Position numbers and translations under genes: made by a program. This document shows positions 27,003 through 35,359 of a DNA stretch of 64,000 bases, piece by piece. How positions within the stretch are numbered: the first letter of the stretch is position 1; the number at the start of each line of letters is the position of its first letter. The notes beneath the pieces were generated by a model. It worked only from the letters and a program-made list of their open reading frames with translations. It was not told the origin of the DNA and did no database searches. Source of the DNA: DATJSN01 sp035504095 (lineage in GTDB: Bacteria > Planctomycetota > Phycisphaerae > WQYP01). The DNA is taken from contig DATJSN010000092.1 of assembly GCA_035504095.1 (NCBI GenBank), forward strand, positions 62,001-126,000. The letters run 5' to 3'.

Positions 27003-27194
27003 GTGTACTTACACCTTTGGCCCGAGTGAATGAGGCTCTGGGGCTATTGTAAAAAAAAATCGTGCCAGCTTCAAAACAATAGACCAAAATTGTTGGGTAG
27101 ACAAGCTACGCAATGATGAATTAAGCTGAAACGAAGGGAATTAAGCGTTTGGCTTGGACATGGGTGAACTTCTCAATCAAGACGGGATGGCCTG

Positions 27195-27284
27195 GAGCCT
27201 CTAACAAAATAAGATAGGCCGACAGCGCCGCAGAAGGGCTATTGGCGGCCCAACACGACTCCTAGCTTATTTTGTTAGAGACTC
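27195..27284. mobile_element. MITE-like palindromic element, copy 2
   Basis: A 90-bp element is bounded by 19-bp inverted repeats (27195-27213 and 27266-27284) matching at 18 positions. Its ends share the core TCTAACAAAA with copy 1 at 4060-4340, and its interior (GGGCTATTGGCGGCCCAAC) matches the right half of copy 1. It lies 30 bases upstream of the left island boundary. Confidence 0.6.
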
Positions 27285-27313
27285 TTAAAGTAACGCCGCC
27301 ATAATTGTTTATT

Positions 27314-27355
27314 TCTCGCCCGGGTGGCGGAATGGCAGACGCTCAGGACTTAAAA
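27314..27355 (+). repeat. Left attachment repeat (attL), tRNA-Leu 5' half
   Basis: The 42 bases are identical to 61398-61439. They start four bases before the tRNA gene and end with the last base of the anticodon loop; the mature tRNA part is 27318-27355. The bases on each side differ from those at the right repeat. Confidence 0.93.
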
Positions 27356-27535
27356 GCCCCCGATGAGTGTTCCCAACCAGCGGAAAATCAAGGACTTACG
27401 CCCACTAATCCGAACCCTGCACAATTAGTGCATAAAACCGATCCAGACTTGGAATTTTTAGCCGAGCGCTGGGATAGCCTGCCCGAAAACATCCGCAGAG
27501 CGATCCTGGCGCTGGCTGATGTTGCGGGACGGTAA
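27356..27535 (+). pseudogene. Severed C-terminal end of the island integrase
   Basis: The frame that crosses the attachment repeat (SRPGGGMADAQDLK) continues here for 59 codons to a TAA at 27533-27535. The fragment ends in WDSLPENIRRAILALAD, a pattern I associate with the C-terminal tails of planctomycete tyrosine integrases. In the right repeat the integrase reads the same 14 residues in the same frame. Joining the repeats in a circular form would fuse integrase residues up to the repeat with this tail. In the integrated state it has no start or ribosome binding site of its own. A 7-bp inverted repeat (CACTAAT at 27403-27409, ATTAGTG at 27424-27430) lies inside it and could be a protein site. 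Confidence 0.8.
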
Positions 27536-27592
27536 CGGGAACGCTGACCGGGTGCCCATCGAATCGGTTCGCGCCAGTGGCTTAATATATGC

Positions 27593-28636
27593 TCACTTCG
27601 ATGCGCTATTAATCGCGGATTCCATCTCGTTGAGGACGGACAGAATGTGATCGAAAGAAGGAGGCGGCCCAAAGATCATCTCCTGCATGCTCTGGTAGTC
27701 TTTGCGAAGCTCGTCTAATCGTGATTTAGGCGGAACAAGCCGGAGTGTACCGGGACGGGCATTCGTATAGTTGGCAGATGCTGATGCAAAAAAGACGCTC
27801 TTATGTTCTGCCACCTTGAGCAGCAGTTCCGTGTTCTTCATCGCCTCACGACCAATGCCGTGTTCGTACATACGGACCAGATCATAATAATGGCGAGATT
27901 GCCGCTCCCGCAAAATCTTTTTCTCCGAGGTATGGTACCAAGCGTGAAGGATTGTCGCCTTTTCCCAAAATGTGCGTTCAGCCGCCAGAACATGCACGGA
28001 ACATGTGGGTGATACAAAAACCTGCGGGAAATCCTCTGCGGCATAAGGCGTCACCACACCATCAATGGCTGGCCAATGATCGGAGCGTGCCCCAATCTCC
28101 AAGCGGACGATGGGATGAATGTATGCGGGGCTGGTAACTGATGTTGCCGTGCCGCTGCCAGGATAGTGGAACACCAGCGTCTGCTGATGAGGATCGCCCT
28201 GGACAAGGTCCAAAGTCCATGTTTGCCCAGAAGCCTTGCCCAGCGCGGTAACGAACGAACTGCGAAGCTGAGGAAGAAACGTGTCGTGGATGAACTTTCG
28301 GCAAACGTTTGTAAGCGAGTCCAGCCGTTTCTCGCGTTGTTTCCCAGTCTTCGCGGCAGCGGGGTCGGAATCACCGCCAAACCCCAAATCGCCTCGGTTA
28401 ATAGAAAGATCGATGTCTTCCGAGAACCGCTCGATCACCTTGAACACTTTGGCCAGAGATGTGCCTCCTTTGAAGATCAACCCTGCCGGCGGCGGGCTTA
28501 GTGAGAACAATCGCTTCAGTGTCCAACAAACCCAGAAATCCTTCTCGATGATGGACGTGCTCAATCCGCGACGGGTTGCTACAGCATGGAAAAGATCGGC
28601 TCGGTCGCTAGCAGATCGTTGTGCGAATTCATCCAC
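27593..28636 (-). CDS. abiEii: AbiEii-type nucleotidyltransferase toxin
   Basis: The protein has the nucleotidyltransferase signature IFKGGTSLAKVFKVIERFSEDIDLSI, with Gly-Gly-Thr-Ser and Asp-x-Asp as in the DNA-polymerase-beta-like AbiEii/MenT toxins, and a second region VSPTCSVHVLAAERTFWEKATIL typical of the family. Such toxins block growth by modifying tRNA or another nucleotide acceptor during phage attack. The best start is GTG at 28636, seven bases after GGAG and overlapping the antitoxin stop by eight bases; a frame from 28672 would need a TTG. The pair forms an AbiE operon with the antitoxin first. Confidence 0.85.
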   Translation of the reverse strand: MDEFAQRSASDRADLFHAVATRRGLSTSIIEKDFWVCWTLKRLFSLSPPPAGLIFKGGTSLAKVFKVIERFSEDIDLSINRGDLGFGGDSDPAAAKTGKQREKRLDSLTNVCRKFIHDTFLPQLRSSFVTALGKASGQTWTLDLVQGDPHQQTLVFHYPGSGTATSVTSPAYIHPIVRLEIGARSDHWPAIDGVVTPYAAEDFPQVFVSPTCSVHVLAAERTFWEKATILHAWYHTSEKKILRERQSRHYYDLVRMYEHGIGREAMKNTELLLKVAEHKSVFFASASANYTNARPGTLRLVPPKSRLDELRKDYQSMQEMIFGPPPSFDHILSVLNEMESAINSASK

Positions 28637-29261
28637 GCACAGTCTCCGCTGGCTTCCTAGCGTGGCTGACAATCTGACGGACGACGCCAGCTATCCAATC
28701 GGTGGTGTAACGGGAGTCTTTGGCTAGATCACGTTTTTCCTTCGCCGGAATCACCGCCTTAAGCCGAGTCACGACTTGCGGGTCAACTGCTTGTTTGCCC
28801 ATGTACCGTAAGGCTTGAAAGACCAAGGCGCTGGTCTGGCTGCCAAGAGGTAGTTCTTTTGGAGCGACGTGTTTAATTTGCAGTTCCATCTTTCCAATAC
28901 GAATACGCCGGGATCGCCCATCGCTTAGATACACGAACTTGGCGGGTACCTGTGTGGATAGCCCGAAGATATTGGCGGCGACCGCTCCGGAGGGGACCAT
29001 TCGGCTGCCGGTTCGGCGTCCGATGGCCTGAGCGACTTGGTCAACATCGGGAGTGAGCTTGATTTTCAGGCGAGGGTTGATACGGGGGTAGTAATAAAGG
29101 CCTCGTCCTAGACGCTGGATGTTGCCAGAACGAACCAGACGAGAAAGAGCTTGATCCGTGGCATGGCGTGAACCAGTGTCGAGGAAGTCTTTGGGTGTAA
29201 AGACCCCCCCGCTTTTGGCCGACCGGATACGCTCAAGAATGGTTTGTTGTACAGTATCCAT
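28629..29261 (-). CDS. abiEi: AbiEi-like antitoxin/transcription factor (DUF6088)
   Basis: The protein starts with a winged-helix region (VFTPKDFLDTGSRHATDQALSRLVRSGNIQRLGRGLYYYP) and continues with a PSGAVAANIFGLSTQVP segment characteristic of AbiEi/DUF6088 antitoxins. AbiEi proteins repress their own operon and counter the toxin without direct contact. The start at 29261 has GAGG upstream; the alternative ATG at 29303 would place codons across a 28-bp palindrome that is better read as the operator. Confidence 0.85.
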   Translation of the reverse strand: MDTVQQTILERIRSAKSGGVFTPKDFLDTGSRHATDQALSRLVRSGNIQRLGRGLYYYPRINPRLKIKLTPDVDQVAQAIGRRTGSRMVPSGAVAANIFGLSTQVPAKFVYLSDGRSRRIRIGKMELQIKHVAPKELPLGSQTSALVFQALRYMGKQAVDPQVVTRLKAVIPAKEKRDLAKDSRYTTDWIAGVVRQIVSHARKPAETVRG

Positions 29262-29273
29262 AGGCGAAACCTC

Positions 29274-29301
29274 GTCAGAAAAGTGTATACGTTTTTCTGA
29301 C
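29274..29301. promoter_or_regulatory. 28-bp palindrome upstream of abiEi
   Basis: GTCAGAAAA at 29274-29282 pairs with TTTTCTGAC at 29293-29301, around a central GTATAC palindrome; 12 of 14 symmetric pairs match. The position 13 bases before the antitoxin start suits an autorepression operator of AbiEi. Confidence 0.6.
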
Positions 29302-29520
29302 AAACTTCAATCCCTTGGTTTTAATCGAGTTGGTACCAGCGGCCAAGTGAGGGATGGTAGGAATGCGTTAAACATGCCAAGGTTTCACTGCAAATATCAA
29401 TTTCAACAGATGCTGAAAACCATAAATGCAGTGAAATGTGCGCCAAAACGCAATTATATTCTTAATAATAAATTACTTGTTCATTATATGGTTATTCGTA
29501 GGATATACTCGTTCGGCGTG

Positions 29521-29555
29521 CGATCTGGCGCTGACTGATGTTGCGGGACGGTAAC
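29521..29555 (+). repeat. Second copy of the integrase 3' end
   Basis: This 35-base stretch matches 27501-27536 with one missing base and one substitution. The matching piece in the first copy is the last 12 codons and the TAA of the integrase tail. The two copies flank the AbiE operon as near-perfect direct repeats. Confidence 0.75.
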
Positions 29556-29599
29556 AATAACAAAGCCACACATAGCGATAGCGACAATTTAAGGTTTGT

Positions 29600-29655
29600 G
29601 TAGCTAAGACGTGATTTTCAGGCCCAGCGCCTTTAAAATATTGGAGCTTAAGCCA
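29600..29655 (-). pseudogene. 3' remnant of a small HTH gene
   Basis: Read on the minus strand it ends with SSNILKALGLKITS and a stop, close to the end of the small HTH protein at 30159-30359 (QHLLKVLGMKIMS). The remnant and the intact gene flank the TIR gene on both sides. Confidence 0.5.
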
Positions 29656-29687
29656 GCATTTTTAAAAGTAGACGATAGGACATCACG

Positions 29688-30158
29688 ATGGCCTTCTCGG
29701 TTTTCATCAGTTATTCCACAAACGATCTGGCCAACGCAAAGGCCTTAAGCTCTTGGGTCAAGGCAGCAGGCGCACAGCCGTTTCTTGCCGAGTATTCGTT
29801 GTCGCCCGGCCAACCGTTGGCGTCAGGCATATTGGCAGCGATTCGAAACTGTAATTTATTTCTGCTCTTGTGGACTGGCAACGCGCGTAACTCGGAATGG
29901 GTGCCTCAAGAGATCGGGATTGCAAAAGGCGCAGGCAAAGACATTCTTCCAATTGTTCTGCAACGGGGGCTTACGCTGCCCGGTTTCATCAAGGACCTTA
30001 AGTACCTCGCCGTTTACAACGATCAGACAGCTACGATTCAATGGTTGTATCAACATCTGACGGGCAAGGTCAAGCAAAAGGAGGAAATCGAAAAAGTGGT
30101 TGCGGGCGGCATTGTCGGCGCGATTCTCCTTCTGTTGGCCGTGGCTAGCAAGTCCTAA
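29688..30158 (+). CDS. TIR-domain protein with C-terminal membrane helix
   Basis: The N-terminal 120 residues form a TIR domain: FSVFISYSTNDLANAKAL at the start, AGAQPFLAEYSLSPGQPL, and SEWVPQEIGIAKGAGK, where the Glu matches the catalytic residue of NAD-consuming TIR domains. A final helix VVAGGIVGAILLLLAVA anchors it in the membrane. Bacterial TIR proteins deplete NAD or make signalling nucleotides on phage infection. No sensor partner is adjacent; the gene is convergent with a small HTH gene, stop codon against stop codon. An anti-phage effector role is inferred from domain and island context. Confidence 0.8.
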   Translation: MAFSVFISYSTNDLANAKALSSWVKAAGAQPFLAEYSLSPGQPLASGILAAIRNCNLFLLLWTGNARNSEWVPQEIGIAKGAGKDILPIVLQRGLTLPGFIKDLKYLAVYNDQTATIQWLYQHLTGKVKQKEEIEKVVAGGIVGAILLLLAVASKS

Positions 30159-30359
30159 CTAAGACATGATTTTCATGCCTAGCACTTTTAGAAGATGCTG
30201 AAGCTTGTTACTTCCCATCGACTTCCGGCGATGCAGATAATCGTAAATGTGCCGCTGGCTGATCTTTCCGTCTACTGCCTGGCCAAGTGAGTAAGAGTTT
30301 AACCCCAGCTTTTCCACCTTAGCGATCACTGCTTCCTGGATTTCGTCTTTTTGACTCAT
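30159..30359 (-). CDS. Small helix-turn-helix protein
   Basis: The 66-residue protein resembles a short XRE-like domain (SYSLGQAVDGKISQRHIYDYLHRRKSMGSNKLQHLLKVLGM). The recognition helix would be SQRHIYDYLHRR. It may regulate the adjacent AlpA-like gene or the TIR gene. Its stop codon directly abuts that of the TIR gene. A decayed copy of its 3' end lies upstream of the TIR gene. Confidence 0.6.
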   Translation of the reverse strand: MSQKDEIQEAVIAKVEKLGLNSYSLGQAVDGKISQRHIYDYLHRRKSMGSNKLQHLLKVLGMKIMS

Positions 30360-30374
30360 GGGTACGATTATACT

Positions 30375-30668
30375 TCATTCTTTTTTTATCCGCTCCCACT
30401 TATCGCGCGACGGTGCTCCAGCAGCCAACCAGTCGCGTAGCTCGTCGATGAGCCAGAGATGACGCCGCGCGATCCAAAAACCTAGCGGCGTCTGGCCAGC
30501 CGAAAACTGTGCCAGCCAAGTAGAGCGTGAAATGCCGCATAGTTTTGCGGCATCAGCAGCCCCAACGGCCAGCGGGGTGATAGGGCTGGCTTGTGGTGTG
30601 GCGGTTACGGTGCTAACGGTTTCATCGGGACCGCAGCGTTGGGTCCGTTTTTCGAGATTACTTGCCAT
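30375..30668 (-). CDS. AlpA/excisionase-like HTH protein, first of three
   Basis: The C-terminal half (about residues 34-90) has an AlpA/MerR-type layout: VGAADAAKLCGISRSTWLAQFSAG then FWIARRHLWLIDELRDWLAAG. Such proteins act as excisionases or regulators of integrase genes. The first 33 residues are low complexity. It lies between the small HTH gene and the ArdC-like gene on the same strand. It belongs to a group of three such genes in the island. Confidence 0.65.
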   Translation of the reverse strand: MASNLEKRTQRCGPDETVSTVTATPQASPITPLAVGAADAAKLCGISRSTWLAQFSAGQTPLGFWIARRHLWLIDELRDWLAAGAPSRDKWERIKKE

Positions 30669-30742
30669 GCTATTTCACCACGCTGCGCCAGAGTCGGGCA
30701 CGACACATGTCCGGCTCAGGCCCCTATTGTTCAAGTTATTCC

Positions 30743-31651
30743 TTACGCTGCAATCGCTTCCGGCTGCTGTTCCGTTGCGACAGCCGCGCCATGCTGGCCA
30801 GTGATCCAGTCAGCGGCCTTCTGTGCCGCACCTGCCGCGACTACGGCAAGCCGATTGTTGCCGCGTAGAACCTTGATCCATGAGCCGATATAGGCGGCCT
30901 GGTTCTCAATGGTCGCTGGCTGAATGCCAGCCCGAGCGCACAGATACGCGGCTGACATTTCGGCGATCAACTCTTCACGTACATATTCCGGCGTCTCATG
31001 CCCCGTCGGTTTCATCCCGTCTTTGCGATCAAGACGTGTGAAATGTCCCGTAGAATGCGCCAACTCGTGAAATAGCGTTGCGTAGTAAGCTTCCGGTGAG
31101 ACAAACCGTGTAGGCTCCGGGATCAAAACCTTATCTAGCGATGGCCGATACAACGGGGCGAGGCCGCCATGCTCAATTGTCGGTGCGTTGTCGTACCCTT
31201 TGACGATTGCTTCCGCATTTTCAATTGGCGAAAACAAAGTCGGCTTATATTCGCTGGCATCCGGCGCCGCGATACCTTCGCACTGGTCAACATTGAACAC
31301 GTTGTAGTAACGCAGCATCGGCACTGTGTCAGGCTCTCCGGTCTGGCGGTCTACAATCGCCAATTGCTTCCAGAAGATAACCATTGACGATTTTTCACCC
31401 TTTTTTACCGAGCCGCCGCGTTCTTTTGCCTGATTGAACGTCAACCAGTAAGACGAGACATAACCCTTGCAATACGCCGCAATGTTCAGCGTGAACACGT
31501 TCAGGCCGCGATACCCTTTGCCAGTGTTTAGGTTTTTCGGCCAGCCTGTCTCGCCGCGCCCTAGCACTGGATGACGCCAGGGAACCACGCCTTTTTCAAG
31601 CATGGCGACTATCTGATCCGTTACTGTTTGGCACAAATCGAATCTACTCAT
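30743..31651 (-). CDS. ArdC-like ssDNA-binding antirestriction protein
   Basis: The N-terminal half is an ssDNA-binding domain as in ArdC/TraC primase (GVVPWRHPVLG, GYRGLNVFTLNIAAY, GYVSSYWLTFNQAKERGGSVKKGEKSSMVIFWK). The C-terminal half is a zincin-like metallopeptidase with TLFHELAHSTGHFTRLDR carrying the HExxH motif. ArdC-type proteins travel with conjugative plasmids and protect incoming DNA from restriction. I chose the ATG at 31651, with GAGGA seven bases upstream, over a GTG at 31720 that falls inside a perfect palindrome. Length fits the family (about 300 residues). Confidence 0.87.
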   Translation of the reverse strand: MSRFDLCQTVTDQIVAMLEKGVVPWRHPVLGRGETGWPKNLNTGKGYRGLNVFTLNIAAYCKGYVSSYWLTFNQAKERGGSVKKGEKSSMVIFWKQLAIVDRQTGEPDTVPMLRYYNVFNVDQCEGIAAPDASEYKPTLFSPIENAEAIVKGYDNAPTIEHGGLAPLYRPSLDKVLIPEPTRFVSPEAYYATLFHELAHSTGHFTRLDRKDGMKPTGHETPEYVREELIAEMSAAYLCARAGIQPATIENQAAYIGSWIKVLRGNNRLAVVAAGAAQKAADWITGQHGAAVATEQQPEAIAA

Positions 31652-31715
31652 TGATGCATCCTCACTATCCCGACGACCGGTCGGCGCGGGCAATCGAACA
31701 AATTGGATCGCTAAA

Positions 31716-31745
31716 GACACTATAGAGCTATCGCTCTATAGTGTC
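31716..31745. promoter_or_regulatory. Perfect 13-bp inverted repeat upstream of the ardC-like gene
   Basis: GACACTATAGAGC (31716-31728), loop TATC, and the exact complement (31733-31745) form a 30-bp palindrome 65 bases before the ArdC start. It is a likely operator or, as RNA, a leader hairpin. Confidence 0.6.
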
Positions 31746-31781
31746 AAGCACATTTTTATAGAATATTTAATAAGACTTGAA

Positions 31782-31937
31782 GTGAGCGAGCTGTTTAAGT
31801 TATATGGGGTTTACACGCTGTTTATTATCGCCGTTATGGTGTCGATTCTAGTGGTGATAGCTACGCGAGCATATATCCAATGGACTGATAGTCAGCCAAT
31901 ACCGCTATGGCATCAACCGTCTACAACGCAACAATAA
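31782..31937 (+). CDS. Possible small single-helix membrane protein
   Basis: A GTG-started frame of 51 codons encodes a short polar N-terminus, one clear hydrophobic helix (YTLFIIAVMVSILVVIATRA) and a polar tail. No Shine-Dalgarno sequence is evident and no homologue is known to me, so it may be chance. The coherent topology is the only support. It lies divergently from the ArdC-like gene and upstream of the large unknown gene at 32059. Confidence 0.3.
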   Translation: MSELFKLYGVYTLFIIAVMVSILVVIATRAYIQWTDSQPIPLWHQPSTTQQ

Positions 31938-32058
31938 TTTGTATAATATTCTTATCTCGGATATTTTTTCACCATGCCTAAGCGTCCATTATTAGTTGTG
32001 AATAAATATGGCTAATATTTTTCTAGTGGAGCGTGTAGCGAGCTGAGGAAATTTAAGA

Positions 32059-33423
32059 ATGATACTTGCAATCGTTGAGAACAACAGCCCAGCAATAGCG
32101 CTTTTAATTGTGGTAGGCATAGCCGTTCTCGGAAATACTTTATTGCGTGGATCCAGACTACTATTTAGGAAGTTGAGCGGTTGGAAGGCATTGACACAAA
32201 GATTCCCCGTGAAAATTATCCATATGTCCGGCGAGAAATACAGAGCACATGGAGAGTGTGTCAACTTTAGATTTCGCCACAGCGGCCTATATAAACCGTA
32301 CCTAATTGAGCTTGCACAAGAAGGCCTTTTAGTCACGGCCAGTTTCGCTTCAGGCTCGCCAATATTTATTCCCTGGTCTAGTGTCGGCGGTGTTAGCGTG
32401 ATCGATCTAGATCATTTGGGGACGGCAGTTGGGGTGACTGTGGACTATGAAAAAATAATGCGTTTCGAGCTTCCCAATGCCGCACTGACCACCATTCAAA
32501 AAAATATTCTTGCAGAACGATTCCAAAAAGTAACGAGTTCTCCATTATCTACTGTCTCACTATTCGAGACGAGAAATGCACCAACAATAGAAAAAGACGA
32601 ACCCACAAAAAGCGTAACGAGAAACCAACCAACGACGGCAGGGCAAACCTTAATCACCAAACCGAAAATTGCTCCAACTTCAACCAGCCCTGGCAATTTA
32701 CCAGTTACGATTTCTGAATGGCAATCTGCTACTGATCAACTAGCCGGAATTAATGAAAGCACTTGGATTCCTTCAAAAGGGTATGCCAATAATTCCCAGA
32801 ATGTTAATAATGTATACAAATTCTATCAAACCATATACGAGGCGAATCCTAATCTTTTGTGGGCCGGTCTGGCTGCTGTGGCTGGTAGTAATGATGTACT
32901 GTGGACATTGAAGATACTGAATTCACTCGCCGTCTATGATCCAACTGATGATCTTCCCATTACTGAAGACACGCTTCTAACTATGCAACAGAACATTTAC
33001 AAAGACCTTGCTTGGCAACAAGTGGCATATCAGTTTGGTAGGATCGATGCAGTCACAAACATTTATCTAAGTGGTGGAATAACGCCAGAAAATTATCAAA
33101 CATGGCTGAAAATAGATAATGGCATCCAGACAGGTATTAGCAAGCAAATCGTAACTGGCAATTATGAACTGCTCTATAGGGAACAATTCATGATTGTCAC
33201 CCCAGGATATGTAAAACTCAGGAACCTTCCCTTCCCAGTCCCATCTGTCGTGGAGGATTTATTTGTATCAAATCCAATTCCAGGAGGTGCGCAATTTGAT
33301 GGCGATATAACTGATTTCCAACAACGAATGTCTTGGATGGGTGATCAGGTATTTTATCCATTTAGTCAGATGTCTCCAGGCGACCGTTTAAATCTTGTCG
33401 CAAAACCAATTATGAATCAGTAG
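32059..33423 (+). CDS. Membrane-anchored protein of unknown function
   Basis: The 454-residue protein begins with one hydrophobic helix (AIALLIVVGIAVLGNTLL). Residues 45-150 look like a small beta domain with GLYKPYLIELAQEGLLVTAS. A Thr/Pro/Ser-rich linker (about 160-215) leads to a helical C-terminal domain containing NLLWAGLAAVAGSNDVLWTL and ITDFQQRMSWMGDQVFYPFSQM. I do not recognise the family. The domain plan of helix, beta domain, linker and helical domain suggests a sensor or effector. It is convergent with the peptidase-like gene downstream. Base composition is more A/T-rich than in the chromosome. Confidence 0.6.
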   Translation: MILAIVENNSPAIALLIVVGIAVLGNTLLRGSRLLFRKLSGWKALTQRFPVKIIHMSGEKYRAHGECVNFRFRHSGLYKPYLIELAQEGLLVTASFASGSPIFIPWSSVGGVSVIDLDHLGTAVGVTVDYEKIMRFELPNAALTTIQKNILAERFQKVTSSPLSTVSLFETRNAPTIEKDEPTKSVTRNQPTTAGQTLITKPKIAPTSTSPGNLPVTISEWQSATDQLAGINESTWIPSKGYANNSQNVNNVYKFYQTIYEANPNLLWAGLAAVAGSNDVLWTLKILNSLAVYDPTDDLPITEDTLLTMQQNIYKDLAWQQVAYQFGRIDAVTNIYLSGGITPENYQTWLKIDNGIQTGISKQIVTGNYELLYREQFMIVTPGYVKLRNLPFPVPSVVEDLFVSNPIPGGAQFDGDITDFQQRMSWMGDQVFYPFSQMSPGDRLNLVAKPIMNQ

Positions 33424-33492
33424 AGGACAGAAGACAGGATATTCAGCGAAATTTACCGTACAGAAAAATATGTAGCGTGTGCGGAAAATTGA

Positions 33493-35064
33493 TCAGATAA
33501 TTTTTAACCATGATACCTCAACATCATCAAATTCTTCTGATAAACTAAGAAAAGCCGGTAGACAAGCTCCACATTTCTCTCCTAGATTTTTATTAAATGC
33601 TTCATTGTATGAATCGGCATACAACGTGGAACAAATCAAGGCACGTGATGTATGGTATTTTACCTTTTCGCTGTAGAAACCAACGCCACCCAGAACAGTA
33701 TTAAACCACATTTTAACTGTTTCAGCAAAATTATAAGGAATATTAAGGCGAGATAATGCCCGAATACAAAGACGCCAACCTTGTCTTTCCTCTTTAATAT
33801 ATTTTGGTCTTCTAAAACGCAAAACACTAGTACCATTGCAATATTTGTCCAAATTTGTAATCCTGACATTACCCCCACGAACTAAGCTATCAAATGTGGC
33901 TTCTACTACATTGTAACCATCTCCAATATACATGGCGGCATGTGTCCATTGAGCATCCTGGTCCTTGTAGCCGCCTTTGTTTTGGACTTGACTAATCCAC
34001 TTTGATACAAAATCATTCACCTTGACATCCCGAACTAAAAGCAAATCACCAGCGCACAATTTCTTTGTATCGATTAGCTTTCCAAATTTTCTTGTTGTGT
34101 CCGGTAATGCGCGCAAATCGCTAATGGTGCCTTTGCTATCGTTATTAGGAAGAAGCTCATGCTGGGTTGGTAGCACAAGTGCTGTCGAATCTGGTAAAGC
34201 GATTTTCACAAGTTCATTACAGGGAATACATTTTTTTAAGCATTGTGCAATTATTTCCTCTAGTTCCTTTAGTTCCTTGCTCTCGTCTGATAATACATTC
34301 GCTTTGTTGTTAAAGTGTTTAATAAACTCTTCTTGCATAGCATTGACCAACGAACGCCGCGTCGTGTTCAATGTTATTTTCGGCATATTAATCCCACTGA
34401 TTTTATTACCAATATAATTTTTAGGAATAGTTCCGCCAATCTCTTTTGAGGTTTCACTGTGCAAGTTATTGAAATCAATTGCATATTTAGGGTGCTTATC
34501 TACAATCAAAACATCTTTAATAAACGGCGCTTCCTTTTGGAGTAATGGCTTTATGTTTTCTACCATATCTTTACTCATGTGAAGCTGAGATTTGATTGGC
34601 GAATCATTACAAAATAAAACCACGTCATTATTTATGTGTGATTTTAAAGTCGGTAGATCAATAATAAGTTCTGATATCGCGCCACTGTAATTAAGGAATT
34701 TCGTATCCGATCCATATTTCTGTTTGGCATCATCCAATGCTGGTGCTTTATCTTGTTGTGGACGTAGGTATACTTTTCGAATATTTCTTCTTTGTCCGGT
34801 AGTTCTTTTGATTTTAACGCCGGTAACTTTACCAGACTTTGAGTCTATAGAATATGATACAGGCGTATTGGCGCGGAGATGCAATTTAGTGAAGGACTGA
34901 CCTCGGTAGTTTTCAATTGCTTCCGGCGTGAAAACTAAAGTCTTACCTTCTGGAGTTGAAATATAAACTAATGATCTACCGGATATCCGTTCAACAACAC
35001 CATTCAATCTAATTCCATCAGTTTGTCCAGCCGCCCCAACTATATTCTTTTTAGTACTCGGCAT
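33493..35064 (-). CDS. Large protein with C-terminal YiiX/NlpC-like permuted papain domain
   Basis: The last ~190 residues have the layout of a permuted NlpC/P60 (YaeF/YiiX) hydrolase: AGDLLLVRDVKVNDFVS, WTHAAMYIGDGYNVVEA with the conserved His, and RALICSTLYADSYN with the conserved Cys. The N-terminal ~100 residues look like two small beta domains (VYISTPEGKTLVFTPEAI). The middle has no recognised family. The ATG at 35064 follows AAGGGG at good spacing; a frame from 35130 does not. The hydrolase may cut an acyl or peptide bond. A toxin or defence effector role is conceivable from context but not shown. Confidence 0.55.
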   Translation of the reverse strand: MPSTKKNIVGAAGQTDGIRLNGVVERISGRSLVYISTPEGKTLVFTPEAIENYRGQSFTKLHLRANTPVSYSIDSKSGKVTGVKIKRTTGQRRNIRKVYLRPQQDKAPALDDAKQKYGSDTKFLNYSGAISELIIDLPTLKSHINNDVVLFCNDSPIKSQLHMSKDMVENIKPLLQKEAPFIKDVLIVDKHPKYAIDFNNLHSETSKEIGGTIPKNYIGNKISGINMPKITLNTTRRSLVNAMQEEFIKHFNNKANVLSDESKELKELEEIIAQCLKKCIPCNELVKIALPDSTALVLPTQHELLPNNDSKGTISDLRALPDTTRKFGKLIDTKKLCAGDLLLVRDVKVNDFVSKWISQVQNKGGYKDQDAQWTHAAMYIGDGYNVVEATFDSLVRGGNVRITNLDKYCNGTSVLRFRRPKYIKEERQGWRLCIRALSRLNIPYNFAETVKMWFNTVLGGVGFYSEKVKYHTSRALICSTLYADSYNEAFNKNLGEKCGACLPAFLSLSEEFDDVEVSWLKII

Positions 35065-35359
35065 ATTGCACCCCTTAAAACTCCAAGCGAATTTACCGTT
35101 ACCATAGTTTTCTACGTAGTCTATCGCCACGAACCCGGTTCTTCCAGAGTTTTCGCTATATTCAGATGTATAACGTCAAATCGGGAATTTGAGTGAGGCT
35201 ATGTAGGATTGACAATCTGTTCGGATCGCGTTCGATACTAAAAATAATTGGTTAACCATTGAGCGATACCGGCAGGTGCGTTAACATCACCCAACGTCGC
35301 CATTTCCTGTCGTAATTGCTGGCGACGGTCTGTAAAACATGAAAATTTAAGGGGTCAAT

